Below are positions 1-8,896 of a stretch of DNA of 64,000 nucleotides, one piece after another. Positions within the stretch are counted from its first letter, which is position 1. The number at the start of each line of letters is the position of its first letter. The position numbers and the translations under genes were made by a program. The stretch is taken from NCBI GenBank assembly GCA_008011715.2, contig CP136508.1, forward strand, positions 186,001 through 250,000. The letters run 5' to 3'. The notes below the pieces were generated by a model. That model saw only the letters and a program-made list of their open reading frames with translations, did not search any database and was not told the DNA's origin. Origin of the DNA: [Empedobacter] haloabium (GTDB taxonomy: Bacteria > Pseudomonadota > Gammaproteobacteria > Burkholderiales > Burkholderiaceae_D).

Positions 1-351
1 TACCTGGGGCGCGAGGAGATCGACACGATCACGCCGGCCCTCGAAGCGGCACGTGCGCGCGGCATCGATGCGCGCGGGCCGTATCCGGCCGACACGCTGT
101 TCCAGCCGAAGTACCTGCAGGACGCCGACTGCGTGCTGGCCATGTACCACGACCAGGGCCTGCCGGTGCTGAAGTTCGCCACCTTCGGCCGTGGCGTCAA
201 CATCACGCTGGGCCTGCCGCTGATCCGTACCTCGGTCGATCACGGCACCGCGCTCGACCTGGCGGCCAAGGGCCTGGGCCATGCCGACTGCGGCAGTATG
301 GAGCAGGCGATCGCGGCGGCGCTGGCGATGGTGCGCGCCAGCCGCGCCTGA
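1..351 (+). CDS. pdxA: 4-hydroxythreonine-4-phosphate dehydrogenase, 3' part
   Basis: This is the C-terminal 116 residues of PdxA, cut by the window edge, so its start cannot be seen. The family oxidises 4-phospho-hydroxy-L-threonine in the DXP-dependent pyridoxal phosphate pathway. The visible part carries the conserved block [13 protein letters not shown], then GVNITLGLP and [14 protein letters not shown], which hold metal- and substrate-binding residues of the family. It ends 46 bases before rsmA, with a strong hairpin between them. PdxA followed by rsmA is a common proteobacterial order. Nothing looks damaged in the visible portion. Confidence 0.95.
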   Translation, partial: YLGREEIDTITPALEAARARGIDARGPYPADTLFQPKYLQDADCVLAMYHDQGLPVLKFATFGRGVNITLGLPLIRTSVDHGTALDLAAKGLGHADCGSMEQAIAAALAMVRASRA

Positions 352-361
352 CATAACCTCG

Positions 362-384
362 GGCGGCCGATCGGCCGCCTTTTA
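362..384 (+). terminator. Rho-independent terminator after pdxA
   Basis: A perfect 18-base palindrome made of two 9-base arms (GGCGGCCGA / TCGGCCGCC) is followed by a short T run. It lies just after the pdxA stop and before rsmA, so it probably limits read-through into rsmA. Confidence 0.75.
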
Positions 385-396
385 CCTAGAAGACAC

Positions 397-1170
397 ATGA
401 AACACATTGCCCGCAAGCGCTTCGGCCAGAACTTCCTGCAGGACGACCGCGTCCTGGGCGACATCATCGACGCGATCGCGCCGGCGCCGGACGACACGAT
501 GGTCGAAATCGGCCCCGGCCTGGCGGCCATGACGGATTTGCTGCTGAAATCGCTGAACCACATGCACGTGGTGGAGCTGGACCGCGACCTGGTGGCGCGT
601 CTCGAAAAGCGTTTTCCACGCGAGAAGCTGACGATCCACTCGGGCGACGCGCTGAAATTCGATTTCGGCACGATTCCCGTGCCGCAGGGCCGCAAGTTGC
701 GCGTCGTCGGCAACCTGCCGTACAACATCTCCAGCCCGCTGCTGTTCCACCTGGCCGACTACGCGCCGATGGTGGAAGACCAGCATTTCATGCTGCAGAA
801 GGAAGTGGTGGAGCGCATGGTGGCCGAGCCCGGCACGAAGGCCTATGGCCGCCTGTCCGTGATGCTGCAGTGGCGCTACCGCATGGCGCTGATGTTCATC
901 GTGCCGCCGGAGGCGTTCGATCCGCCACCCAAGGTCGATTCGGCCATCGTGCGCATGATTCCGATCGCCGATCCGCTGCCTTGCGACCAGGCGACCCTGG
1001 AAGCGGTCGTGCAGAAGGCGTTCTCGCAGCGCCGCAAGGTGATACGCAACTGCCTGGCGGGGATGTTTACGGAGCAGCAGATCATCGACGCCGGCATCGA
1101 CCCGGGCGCGCGGCCGGAGGCGGTGGCGATGGAGGCTTATGTGGCGTTGGCCAACAGCCTGAAGCCGTAA
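397..1170 (+). CDS. rsmA: 16S rRNA dimethyladenosine transferase RsmA/KsgA
   Basis: The 257-residue protein dimethylates two adjacent adenines in helix 45 of 16S rRNA and helps 30S maturation. The N-terminus RKRFGQNFL is typical of the family. EIGPG near residue 48 is the SAM-binding motif I, and NLPYNISSPLLF near residue 109 is the catalytic NLPY motif. KAYGRLSVM and FDPPPKVDSAI follow in the expected order. Length and motif spacing match normal RsmA. The ATG is the first start after the upstream terminator. Confidence 0.97.
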   Translation: MKHIARKRFGQNFLQDDRVLGDIIDAIAPAPDDTMVEIGPGLAAMTDLLLKSLNHMHVVELDRDLVARLEKRFPREKLTIHSGDALKFDFGTIPVPQGRKLRVVGNLPYNISSPLLFHLADYAPMVEDQHFMLQKEVVERMVAEPGTKAYGRLSVMLQWRYRMALMFIVPPEAFDPPPKVDSAIVRMIPIADPLPCDQATLEAVVQKAFSQRRKVIRNCLAGMFTEQQIIDAGIDPGARPEAVAMEAYVALANSLKP

Positions 1171-1214
1171 GCTGGAGCGCCACGTCGACTGCTTTCACCC
1201 CAAGGCGCAGAGCT

Positions 1215-1241
1215 GGGGTCAGACCCGCCGGGTCTGACCCC
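1215..1241. repeat. GGGGTCAGACCC inverted repeat (dispersed palindrome)
   Basis: A 12-base arm GGGGTCAGACCC is followed after 3 bases by its exact reverse complement. A slightly diverged copy lies at 12242-12268. Related GGGGACAG/CTGTCCCC palindromes occur at 6129, 20255 and 57824, so this is one member of a dispersed REP-like family. The rest of 1171-1438 holds no gene that I can see. Confidence 0.7.
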
Positions 1242-1302
1242 GGATTCCGGTCTTCGGCTAATAATAGTCAGCGGCCCTCATGCCATGTCACCAGCGCGCA
1301 GG

Positions 1303-1332
1303 CAAAAAAAAAGCCGGCTCAGAGAGCCGGCT
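1303..1332 (-). terminator. Terminator of the lipoprotein gene at 1439-2029
   Basis: Read on the minus strand, the arms AGCCGGCTC and GAGCCGGCT form a 9-base-pair stem with a 3-base loop, followed by a run of nine T. It lies about 107 bases past the stop of the minus-strand lipoprotein gene. Confidence 0.75.
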
Positions 1333-1438
1333 AAATCCAATTCTTAGAAAGAAGTGGAGGAGACGGGAGTGATTATGATGCGTTGCCGCATATTGATCCA
1401 CTTTATTTTACGAATGCCTATCATTCCACTTGTGAATA

Positions 1439-2029
1439 TCACTTCGGTACGCAGGTAATCGCGATATTGGTCACGTCGGCGTCGCCCATCCTGCCCGTGC
1501 CGTTGGTGATCGCGCAATTGCGGCCGGTCGGCTGCTTCAGTACCACCAAGCCATACGACGCCTGCGACGCGATCGCGTCCGGGTACTTGAATGACGTGCT
1601 GGCCTTGGGAACCGTGAATTCCGAGCCGTTACCGTTGATGATGACCAGACCGTCCACGTCCAGGCCGCTCACCGTGCCGGTCAGCTGATAGGTGTTGACC
1701 GAGCAAACGATTGCCACATTGATCGTCTGCGTATAGCCCGCCGAGCCCTTCAATGCGCCCGTGATGGCCGGGCCGCAGCTCTGGTGCGCCGGGTTCTTGA
1801 TGGCGATCTCGTACTCGTCGCCGTAGTCGATCGAGTTCGGGAACTGGAACGTGACATCGGACGTGCCGTCCGGCGCAGGGTTGACCGCGATCTTGTCGCC
1901 ACCGTTGGTCAGTTCCATGCCACTGAATTTCAGGCCGCTGACGGTGCCGTTGATCGTAAACGATTCCTTGCCGCCGCAGCCGGCCAGTGCCAGGGCCAGC
2001 GCGATCGGGCCCAGATACATTGCTTTCAT
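1439..2029 (-). CDS. Lipoprotein with two repeated beta-type modules
   Basis: The predicted 196-residue protein has a lipoprotein signal ending in LALAGC, with the Cys as lipidation site. Its mature part contains two similar modules of about 85 residues, each starting near GTVSGL and ending in a Cys-containing strand (AIVCSV and AITCVP). I do not recognise an enzymatic domain; the modules look like extracellular beta-sandwich repeats. The ATG at 2029 is chosen because GGAG lies 6 bases upstream; the in-frame TTG further upstream overlaps that site. The next upstream gene on the same strand encodes a clear paralogue, so the two form a tandem pair. Surface or periplasmic display is an inference. 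Confidence 0.75.
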   Translation of the reverse strand: MKAMYLGPIALALALAGCGGKESFTINGTVSGLKFSGMELTNGGDKIAVNPAPDGTSDVTFQFPNSIDYGDEYEIAIKNPAHQSCGPAITGALKGSAGYTQTINVAIVCSVNTYQLTGTVSGLDVDGLVIINGNGSEFTVPKASTSFKYPDAIASQASYGLVVLKQPTGRNCAITNGTGRMGDADVTNIAITCVPK

Positions 2030-2085
2030 TGCATTCTCCAAAAAGAAGCGCGCCGCGTGGGCGCGCCGGTACCGGTGTCGCGCGC

Positions 2086-2682
2086 TCAGGCCTTGGTGCA
2101 GGTGACAACGATGTTGTTGACGGGGCCCGATGGCATCGTGCCGGCATTGTTGGCTACGCTGCAGACCTGGCCGGTCGGGTTTTGCAGGACGGTGATGCCA
2201 TAGTTGGCGCCGTCATCGACTTCCGTGTCGAACGTGAAGCTCGTGCTGCCCGCGGGGACTGCCTTCTGCACGGCGCCGTTGTTCAGGATCAGGCCATCCG
2301 CGGTCAGCCCGCTGACGGTGCCGCCCAGCTTGTAGCTGAACGTCTTGCACGTGACTTCCACTTGGCGGGCGGTGTAGTAGTTGGCTTTCAGGCCGATGGT
2401 CTTCGCCACCACGTCGCACTTGGCGGCGGTCGGCTGCGTTTGAATCTGCACGTCGATCGTGCTGTCTTCCTCGATCAGGTTGGGGAAGGTGACATATTGC
2501 GACACCGCTGCGGAAGGACCGACACTGACGGTCTGGCTGCCGCTCTTGAGCACGAGGCCGGGCTTGGTCAGGGTGTGGACGGTGACCTGCAGCACCAGGC
2601 TGCCATTATCGCTGCCGCCGCAACCCGCCAGCAGTGCCGCGCACAGCGCGCCCGCGCTCGCGCGCACATACATACTCTTCAT
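2086..2682 (-). CDS. Lipoprotein, paralogue of the 1439-2029 gene product
   Basis: The predicted 198-residue lipoprotein has a signal ending in ALLAGC. As in its neighbour there are two modules; the second begins with GGTVSGLTADGL and ends with NIVVTC, closely matching NIAITC in the paralogue, and both contain a QPTGR.C or NPTGQ.C stretch. A good ribosome site (GGAGAG) precedes the ATG. Function is unknown. The pair probably arose by tandem duplication. The two genes are separated by only 56 bases and may be co-transcribed. Confidence 0.75.
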   Translation of the reverse strand: MKSMYVRASAGALCAALLAGCGGSDNGSLVLQVTVHTLTKPGLVLKSGSQTVSVGPSAAVSQYVTFPNLIEEDSTIDVQIQTQPTAAKCDVVAKTIGLKANYYTARQVEVTCKTFSYKLGGTVSGLTADGLILNNGAVQKAVPAGSTSFTFDTEVDDGANYGITVLQNPTGQVCSVANNAGTMPSGPVNNIVVTCTKA

Positions 2683-2821
2683 ATCAAAAATCTCTCCAAA
2701 ATCAATAAGCTGGAATGCTGTGCCGCGGCGCGGAGCATGAGTCGGCGCTTATTTTAGTGCATTTAACAACGCCAAGCTCGACAAATCCTTGTAACGACTT
2801 GTGTCGGCCAGAACCGCACTG

Positions 2822-4219
2822 CTAGCGGATCTGCGCCGTTTCGCAGCGCGCTTGCCGGTCCGTCAGCGTGCAGCGGTTCCTGACCGCGCCATGGCGGTCG
2901 TGCACCTCGACCCGCCAGCTGCCCGGCCCGGTGCGCTCCATCGTCATGAAGCCGAAGCCGCCTACCCAGGAGCTGAAAGCGCCGATGACGGCGCCCGGCG
3001 CCGGCTGCACGGCCATCGGATCGTCCGGCAGCGGCACGGTGGCTTCGGCCGTGCCGGAAAAGCCCGTGACGAACTGGGTTGGATGGGGGCTGGCGAAACT
3101 GACCTGCTGCCACAGGTGCACGTGGCCGGACAGCAGCGCCTGCACGTTGGCCGGCAGCAGCAAGGGGTTGATGGAACCGAAGCTGTCCTGCAGGCCCTTG
3201 TCGCCCAGTTGCAGGTAGCGCTGGCCGTGCTTGTCCAGGTCGGCGCCGAAGCCCAGGATCGGATGGTGGTTCGCCAGCAGGTTGTATGGCGTGCGCTGCG
3301 CCAGCGCCGCCACTTTCGTGTACGCGTCGCGATAGCGCTCGTAGCCGGTGTCGCCCGGCTTCAGGCCCTTCCACGTGGTGGCGGCCGTGTCCACCACCAG
3401 CAATTGCGTGTCCGGCGCCAGCGGTATGGCGTAGGGATCGCTGTAGTCGCCCAGTTGATCGTCGGCGGCCAGGTTGCAGTCGCGCCCCGGTGCCAGCGGA
3501 CGCGGGTCGAGGAAGCGCCACCAGCCCTGGCCGCCGCGCACGCAGGTTTCATGGTTGCCGCGCGCGACTACCCAGGGCGCGGCCCGCAGCAGCGGCTCGG
3601 CGGGACGGAAGAAATCCTCGCGCCAGGTGTCCCAGCCGTAACCCCACGGGCTGCCGGCGCAGCCGGCATTGCCGTCGGGGCAGGGATTCTCGCGATAATG
3701 ATAGTCGCCCACGTGGATGACCAGGTCCGGGCCCCAGGCAGCCGCGGCGGCCGCGACGGTGCCGAACGGCGCCTGCTCGGGATCGTTGCAGGCCTGATAA
3801 GCGTTGTCGGCCTTCTTGAGGCGGCAACCGGTGTCGCCGATGACGACGATCCTGCGTGCTTCGGACCGGGGCAGCGGCAGCGGCTGGCCCGCCACGCTGG
3901 CGGCGCGTGTGCCCGCTGGCAGCGGCAATTCGCACGTGAGCACAGGAAAGGCGGAGGGCTTCGAATCGGTGCTGCTGGAGGCGGTGGGGCGCTGCGCGAT
4001 GGTCGCGGCAGGCGAGCGCAGCCGCATCGGCTGGACGCTGCCGTCGAGTTCAATGGCGGGGCATTCGCTTGCACTGCTGAGCACACGTGCCGTGGCGCTG
4101 CCCTGTTCGCCCAGCACCACGTACGCCGACAGCATGGAACTGGTGGGCTGAACGCTGGCGCAGCCCGCCAGCAGGGCCGCGGGCAGCAGCCGCAGGAACA
4201 CCGGGTTACTCGTCAGCAC
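2822..4219 (-). CDS. Calcineurin-like metallophosphoesterase lipoprotein
   Basis: The 465-residue protein starts with a lipoprotein signal ending in LLAGC. The metallophosphoesterase motifs appear in order: IGDTG, HVGDYHYRE, ARGNHE, NHHP and SGHVHLWQ, together supplying the Asp, Asn and His ligands of a dinuclear metal centre. The family includes purple acid phosphatases and other secreted phosphoesterases; the substrate cannot be told from sequence. The first 120 residues are a less conserved lead-in domain. The catalytic set looks complete, so an active periplasmic or surface phosphoesterase is likely. It stands alone on the minus strand, divergent from the HAD gene. Confidence 0.85.
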   Translation of the reverse strand: MLTSNPVFLRLLPAALLAGCASVQPTSSMLSAYVVLGEQGSATARVLSSASECPAIELDGSVQPMRLRSPAATIAQRPTASSSTDSKPSAFPVLTCELPLPAGTRAASVAGQPLPLPRSEARRIVVIGDTGCRLKKADNAYQACNDPEQAPFGTVAAAAAAWGPDLVIHVGDYHYRENPCPDGNAGCAGSPWGYGWDTWREDFFRPAEPLLRAAPWVVARGNHETCVRGGQGWWRFLDPRPLAPGRDCNLAADDQLGDYSDPYAIPLAPDTQLLVVDTAATTWKGLKPGDTGYERYRDAYTKVAALAQRTPYNLLANHHPILGFGADLDKHGQRYLQLGDKGLQDSFGSINPLLLPANVQALLSGHVHLWQQVSFASPHPTQFVTGFSGTAEATVPLPDDPMAVQPAPGAVIGAFSSWVGGFGFMTMERTGPGSWRVEVHDRHGAVRNRCTLTDRQARCETAQIR

Positions 4220-4310
4220 GGGATCTCCTGGAAAAATTGCGTCTTTCGCATTCTACCTGTGCCGCTCTGCTGGACGTGGCAAGCATTTCAGGGCATGCGA
4301 CAATGGTGTC

Positions 4311-5021
4311 ATGAACGCATTCCACCGCCCCCGCGCCGTCCTGTTCGACCTGGACGATACGCTCTGGCCCATCGCGCCCGTCATTGCCGAAGCGGAGCTC
4401 ACGCTGCACGCGTGGCTGGCCGCGCACGCGCCCAAGGTGGCGCAGGCCTTTTCGATCGAGGAACTGCGCGCACGCCGGATGGCGCTGCTCGCGGCCGAGC
4501 CGGAGTACCACCTGGACCTGGCCAGGCTGCGCCGCGCCGCGTTGCACGCGGCGTTCGAACACGTGGGCGAGAACGTCCAGCATCTCGACGGGGCCATGCA
4601 GCATTTCCTCGCGGCACGCAACGCTGTCAAACCCTATGACGACGTGCTGCCGGGCCTGCTGCACCTGGCCGACCGCGTCACCCTGGGCGCCGTCACGAAC
4701 GGTAACGCGGACCTTGAAGTCATCGGTATCGCCCACCATTTCAAGGTGGCGCTGGCCGCCAGCCGTTTCGGCAAGGCCAAGCCCGACCCGGCGATCTTCC
4801 TGGCCGCATGCGAAGCGCTGGGGGTGGCGCCGGCCGAAACGGTGTACGTGGGTGACGACCTGCGCCTGGACGTCGAGGGGGCGCAGAAAGCCGGCCTGCG
4901 CGCCGTGTGGATGAACCGCACGGGCAGTACCGCTCACCTGGAGGCGGGGATCGTGCCCGATGCGATCTGCAGCAGTCTGGAGGAGTTGATTGCGTGGCTG
5001 GAACAACAGTTGGGCGATTGA
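4311..5021 (+). CDS. HAD-family hydrolase (subfamily IA phosphatase)
   Basis: The 236-residue protein has the HAD nucleophile motif FDLDDTLW near the N-terminus, motif II in GAVTNGN, the motif III lysine in GKAKPDP, and motif IV VYVGDDLRLDVEGA. A helical cap of roughly 80 residues lies between motifs I and II, as in haloacid-dehalogenase-like and phosphoglycolate-phosphatase-like enzymes. The substrate is unknown; hydrolysis of a small phosphate ester in the cytoplasm is most likely. It lies immediately upstream of hrcA on the same strand. Confidence 0.85.
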   Translation: MNAFHRPRAVLFDLDDTLWPIAPVIAEAELTLHAWLAAHAPKVAQAFSIEELRARRMALLAAEPEYHLDLARLRRAALHAAFEHVGENVQHLDGAMQHFLAARNAVKPYDDVLPGLLHLADRVTLGAVTNGNADLEVIGIAHHFKVALAASRFGKAKPDPAIFLAACEALGVAPAETVYVGDDLRLDVEGAQKAGLRAVWMNRTGSTAHLEAGIVPDAICSSLEELIAWLEQQLGD

Positions 5022-5077
5022 ATTTCCTGTGCTGTCGCCAGCCGTGCATAATAGTGTGTACGCCTGAAGATTGAACT

Positions 5078-6095
5078 ATGCAACTCGATAACCGTGCCCA
5101 AACCCTGCTCAAAGCCCTGGTAGAGCGCTATATCGCCGATGGCCAGCCGGCTCGGCTCGCGCGCGCTGTCGAAGATTTCCGGCCTTGACCTGTCCCCGGC
5201 CACGATCCGCAACATCATGGCCGACCTGGAAGAGCTCGGCTATGTCGCCAGTCCCCACACGTCGGCCGGCCGCGTGCCCACGCCGCGTGGCTACCGCATC
5301 TTCGTCGATACCCTGCTGACCGTGCAGCCGATCGACGAAAGCGCCGTCGAGGCGCGCCTGTGTCCGCAGGCGCAGCCGCCGCAGAAGCTGATCGCCAACG
5401 CGGCGCAGATGTTGTCGTCGTTGTCCCAGTTTGCCGGCGTCGTGCTGAGCCCGCGCCATGAATCGGTGTTCCAGCAAATCGAGTTCCTGCGCCTGGGCGA
5501 GAAGCGCATCCTGCTCGTCATCGTCACCCCGGGTGGCGACGTGCAGAATCGCCTGCTGCTGACCGACGTCGACTACACGCCGGCGCAGTTGCAGCAGTCG
5601 GCCAATTTCATCAACCAGCACTACAGCGGCCTGGCATTCGACCAGGTGCGCACGCGCATGCAGGGCGAGCTGCGCCAGCTGCGCGACGACATGGGCCGGC
5701 TGATGCAGGCCGCTGTCGAAGCGGGCAGCGAGGCGATGGCCGACAGCGCGGAAGACATGGTGATCGCGGGCGAACGCAATCTCCTCTCGGTCAGCGACCT
5801 GTCGTCGAACATGTCGTCGCTGCGCCAGATGTTCGACATGTTCGAGCAGAAAACCGGGCTGATGCAATTGCTGGACGTGTCGTCGAAAGCGTCCGGCGTG
5901 CAGATCTTCATCGGCGGCGAATCGAACCTGGTGCCGATGGACGAGATGAGCGTCGTCACCGCGCCCTACGAAGCGAACGGCCGCATCGTCGGCACGCTGG
6001 GTGTGATCGGCCCCACCCGCATGGCCTACGAGCGCGTGATTCCCATCGTGGACATCACGTCAAGGCTGCTGTCGAACGCGCTGAGCCACAACTGA
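5078..6095 (+). pseudogene. hrcA: Heat-inducible transcription repressor HrcA, frameshifted near the 5' end
   Basis: HrcA represses groESL and dnaK-type operons through the CIRCE element. The normal family start is visible at 5078, with [19 protein letters not shown] reading to DGQP. The frame is then lost around 5149-5152, where the bases read CCGGCTCGG although the family pattern ([15 protein letters not shown]) predicts CCGGTCGG. Removing one C restores a 338-residue protein of normal HrcA length, with [17 protein letters not shown] and [11 protein letters not shown] intact. As written, the 5078 frame stops at 5188. An internal ATG at 5139 could start a product lacking about 20 residues of the winged helix. 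The cause is either a real mutation or an assembly error; the downstream part shows no decay. Confidence 0.85.
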
Positions 6096-6128
6096 AAACC
6101 CGGGACAGTCCCCTGTTTCCAAGAAATC

Positions 6129-6167
6129 TTGCCTGAAAAATGGGGACAGACCCCATTTTTCAGGCAA
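6129..6167. repeat. Long GGGGACAG-type inverted repeat
   Basis: Two perfect 17-base arms (TTGCCTGAAAAATGGGG and its reverse complement) flank ACAGA. The core GGGGACAGACCCC recurs at 20255-20334 and in related form at 57824-57860. It lies between hrcA and fur, right beside a terminator hairpin. Confidence 0.8.
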
Positions 6168-6170
6168 TAA

Positions 6171-6196
6171 AAAACGGCCCTCGCGAGGGCCGTTTT
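6171..6196. terminator. Bidirectional terminator between hrcA and fur
   Basis: AAAACGGCCCTCG and its reverse complement form a 13-base-pair perfect stem, A-rich on one side and T-rich on the other. It lies between the converging hrcA and fur genes and can serve both. Confidence 0.8.
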
Positions 6197-6212
6197 CATT
6201 TGCCGCGGCGGT

Positions 6213-6641
6213 TCAGTGCCGGTGCGGGCAGTTCGTTTTGGTGCAGTTGCCGTAGATCGCCAGCGCATGCTCGGCGATCTTGAAGCCGCGCTCGTCCGCG
6301 ATGCGGTGCTGGCGCTGCTCGATTTCCTCGTCGACGAATTCTTCCACGCGGCCGCAGTCGAGGCAGACGAGGTGGTCGTGGTGGGTGCCCTGGTTCAGTT
6401 CGAAAATGGCTTTACCGCTTTCGAAGTGATTGCGGTGCAGCAGACCCGCCTGCTCGAACTGCGTGAGCACGCGGTAGACGGTTGCCAGGCCGACGTCCAT
6501 ATTGTCGGCCAGCAGAATCTTGTAGACGTCTTCGGCCGTCAGGTGGCGCACCGCGCTGTTCTGGAAAATGTCCAGGATTTTCAGGCGCGGCAGGGTGGCC
6601 TTCAGGCCGCTGGCCTTCAGGTCGGTGGGGTTGTTACTCAT
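6213..6641 (-). CDS. fur: Ferric uptake regulator Fur
   Basis: The 142-residue regulator binds Fe(II) and represses iron-uptake genes. The winged-helix part includes [11 protein letters not shown] and [16 protein letters not shown]. The metal-binding part includes [11 protein letters not shown] and the C-terminal [10 protein letters not shown], giving two Cys pairs. The start at 6641 (MSNNPTDLK) fits normal Fur length; an upstream in-frame ATG would add 17 unusual residues. It is divergent from bamE, the usual betaproteobacterial arrangement. A Fur-box-like site lies before the TonB receptor gene near 60.8 kb. Confidence 0.96.
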   Translation of the reverse strand: MSNNPTDLKASGLKATLPRLKILDIFQNSAVRHLTAEDVYKILLADNMDVGLATVYRVLTQFEQAGLLHRNHFESGKAIFELNQGTHHDHLVCLDCGRVEEFVDEEIEQRQHRIADERGFKIAEHALAIYGNCTKTNCPHRH

Positions 6642-6720
6642 GTTTGGTAGTCGGTTTTGGCTGGAGTGCTTTATGATATAGCGTTTTGGCACTTCCGCTC
6701 AATCTGAATTGAGGTCACCT

Positions 6721-7386
6721 ATGCGCTTCACCCCGGCCGTTTTGCATCGCACGCCCCCTTCCATGTTGCACAGTTTGAAACGCCGCCTGCCTTTGTTCGC
6801 GGCCGTGGCCGGCGTCGCGCTCGCGCTGGGGGGCTGTGCCGGCCGTTCCGTGCTGGGCCCGCAGGAAGGTGGCCGCGCCGCGCGCGAACCGGAAGTGCAG
6901 GTCGACCCGAAGCAGGGCGCCCAGACGATCACGATCTCGAAGGCGCAGAAATTCATGTGGTTCTTCTCGCCTTACCGTCCGGATATCCAGCAGGGTAACT
7001 TCGTGTCGAAGGAAATGCTGGCGCAACTGAAGACAGGCATGACGCGCGACCAGGTGCGCTTCGTGCTGGGTACGCCGCTGCTGAACGACATCTTCCACGC
7101 CGACCGCTGGGATTACCCGTTCCGCCTGGCGCGCGGCAACGGCGAACTGACCACCAGCGCCGTCGTCGTCTACTTCGACAAGGAAGGCAAGGTCGAACGC
7201 TTCGAGGGCGGCGAGCTGCCGACCGAGCAGGAATACATCGCCCGCATCGCCGGCCCGATCAAGAAGTTCCAGAAGGACCAGAAGCGCGACAGCGAAAACC
7301 AGCCGGCTGCCACGCGTGCGCCGCTGCCGGGCGGCCAGGAGTCGGGCAACCGCAATCCGGTCGAAGTCAACGTCAAGCAGAACTGA
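6721..7386 (+). CDS. bamE: Outer membrane assembly lipoprotein BamE (SmpA/OmlA)
   Basis: The 221-residue product is a small outer-membrane lipoprotein of the BAM complex that folds beta-barrel proteins. The signal ends in LGGC. The SmpA/OmlA domain is seen in [18 protein letters not shown], then [16 protein letters not shown] and WDYPFRL. A charged, Pro-rich tail of about 50 residues after the domain is longer than in enterobacterial BamE. The ATG at 6721 is preceded by GAGGT at proper spacing, so the GTG at 6709 is not used here. dapB follows after 7 bases. Confidence 0.93.
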   Translation: MRFTPAVLHRTPPSMLHSLKRRLPLFAAVAGVALALGGCAGRSVLGPQEGGRAAREPEVQVDPKQGAQTITISKAQKFMWFFSPYRPDIQQGNFVSKEMLAQLKTGMTRDQVRFVLGTPLLNDIFHADRWDYPFRLARGNGELTTSAVVVYFDKEGKVERFEGGELPTEQEYIARIAGPIKKFQKDQKRDSENQPAATRAPLPGGQESGNRNPVEVNVKQN

Positions 7387-7393
7387 GGAAGCG

Positions 7394-8216
7394 ATGAGTC
7401 AACTCATGGGTCAACTGAATATCGCCGTGGCCGGCGCCGGCGGCCGCATGGGCCGCATGCTGGTGGAAGCGGTGCAGGACGCCGACGACCTGCGCCTGTC
7501 CGGCGCACTGGGCATCGCCGGCAGCGACGGCCTGGGCCAGGACGCCGCCGCGTTCCTGGGCAAGCCGGCCGGCGTGCTGGTGACGTCCGACCTGGCCGAA
7601 GGCCTGAAGGGCGCGGATGTGCTGATCGACTTCACCCGTCCCGAAGGCACGCTGAAGCATCTGGAATACTGCGCGGCGCACGGCGTCAAGCTGGTGATCG
7701 GCACGACGGGCTTCGACGACGCCGGCAGGGCCGCCATCGCAGCCGCCGCCGAGAAGACCGCGATCGTGTTCGCACCGAACATGAGCGTGGGCGTCAACGT
7801 CACCCTGAAGCTGCTGGAGCTGGCTGCGAAAAGCCTGGCTACCGGCTACGACATCGAAATCATCGAAGCGCACCACCGCCACAAGGTCGATGCGCCGTCC
7901 GGCACCGCGTTGAAGATGGGCGAAGTGATCGCCGACGCGCTGGGCCGCGACCTGAAGGAATGCGCCGTCTATGGCCGCGAAGGCGTGACGGGCGAACGCG
8001 ATCCGTCCACCATCGGTTTTGCCACGGTGCGCGGCGGCGACATCATCGGCGACCATACCGTGCTGTTCGCCGGTACCGGCGAGCGCATCGAGATCAGCCA
8101 CAAGTCCAGCAGCCGCGCCGGTTACGCGCAAGGCCTCGCTGCGTGCCGCGCGCTTCCTGGCCAGCCACAAGACGGGCCTGTTCGACATGTTCGACGTGCT
8201 GGCGCTGAACGGCTGA
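7394..8216 (+). pseudogene. dapB: 4-hydroxy-tetrahydrodipicolinate reductase, frameshifted near the 3' end
   Basis: DapB reduces hydroxy-tetrahydrodipicolinate in lysine and diaminopimelate synthesis. The N-terminal nucleotide-binding motif (GAGGRMGRM), [23 protein letters not shown] and [14 protein letters not shown] are all intact. After [14 protein letters not shown] the frame breaks at 8132-8136, where GGCCTCG stands for an expected GGCTCG. The remaining family residues ([19 protein letters not shown]) continue in the next frame to the stop at 8216. With one C removed the protein is 273 residues, the family length. As written, the frame runs on without a stop into the ExbB-like gene. Because the enzyme is normally essential, an assembly error is a strong alternative to a true mutation. 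Confidence 0.85.
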
Positions 8217-8224
8217 CGACAGCC

Positions 8225-8878
8225 ATGGAGCATTTCAGCTTCGCGACGTACTGGGAGCGCGGCGACGCGATCAGCCACGCCGTCGCCTGGCTGCTGCTGG
8301 CGATGTCGCTGACGAGCTGGTTCTTCATCCTGTCCAAGGGCCTGATGGCCTGGCGCGTGCGCCGCAGCGCCGGCGTGGTGCGGCGCTTCTGGGATGCCCC
8401 GACTTTGCAGGATGGCGTGGCCGTCGTCGCCGCCGGCGACCCGGAAGGCATCTATCTTGCCCTGGCCAGCCAGGGCACCGTGCGCGTGGCGCCGGGTCCG
8501 GCTTCGCTGGGCAGCGCCGTTAGCCCGGCCGAACAGATGACGCGCCTCTTGCGCGACGCCATCCACCGCTCCACCGTGCGCCTGGAAAGCGGCCTGACCC
8601 TGCTGGCGTCGATCGCTTCCACCGCGCCGTTCGTCGGGCTGCTGGGCACCGTCTGGGGCATCTACCATGCGCTGGCAGCCGTGTCGTCCACCGGCCCGGT
8701 GCAGATCGACCGCATCGCCGGTCCTGTCGGCGAAGCGCTGATCATGACGGGCGTGGGCCTGATGGTGGCGATTCCCGCCGTGCTGGCGTATAACGGTTTC
8801 AACCGCGTGAACCGCCTGACCTTGTCCGAGCTGGACGCGTTCGCGCACGACCTGCACGCCTACTTGACCAAGAACTGA
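8225..8878 (+). CDS. exbB: MotA/TolQ/ExbB-family proton channel protein
   Basis: The 217-residue protein has an N-terminal membrane segment (residues about 18-38) and two later ones around [20 protein letters not shown] and [19 protein letters not shown], the signature arrangement of ExbB/TolQ. With ExbD it forms the inner-membrane motor that energises TonB. ExbD follows after 18 bases. The ATG lies 8 bases after the intended dapB stop. Because of the dapB frameshift this gene is currently in frame with dapB, so an automatic annotation may report one fused protein. Three TonB-dependent receptors further along are possible clients. Confidence 0.88.
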   Translation: MEHFSFATYWERGDAISHAVAWLLLAMSLTSWFFILSKGLMAWRVRRSAGVVRRFWDAPTLQDGVAVVAAGDPEGIYLALASQGTVRVAPGPASLGSAVSPAEQMTRLLRDAIHRSTVRLESGLTLLASIASTAPFVGLLGTVWGIYHALAAVSSTGPVQIDRIAGPVGEALIMTGVGLMVAIPAVLAYNGFNRVNRLTLSELDAFAHDLHAYLTKN

Positions 8879-8896
8879 GCAAAGACTGGGGCCGCG

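Noticed and set aside
7394..8878. DapB-ExbB fusion as a genuine two-function protein
   Set aside because: The missing DapB end is present in the next frame and one extra base explains the fusion, so a true fusion is unlikely.
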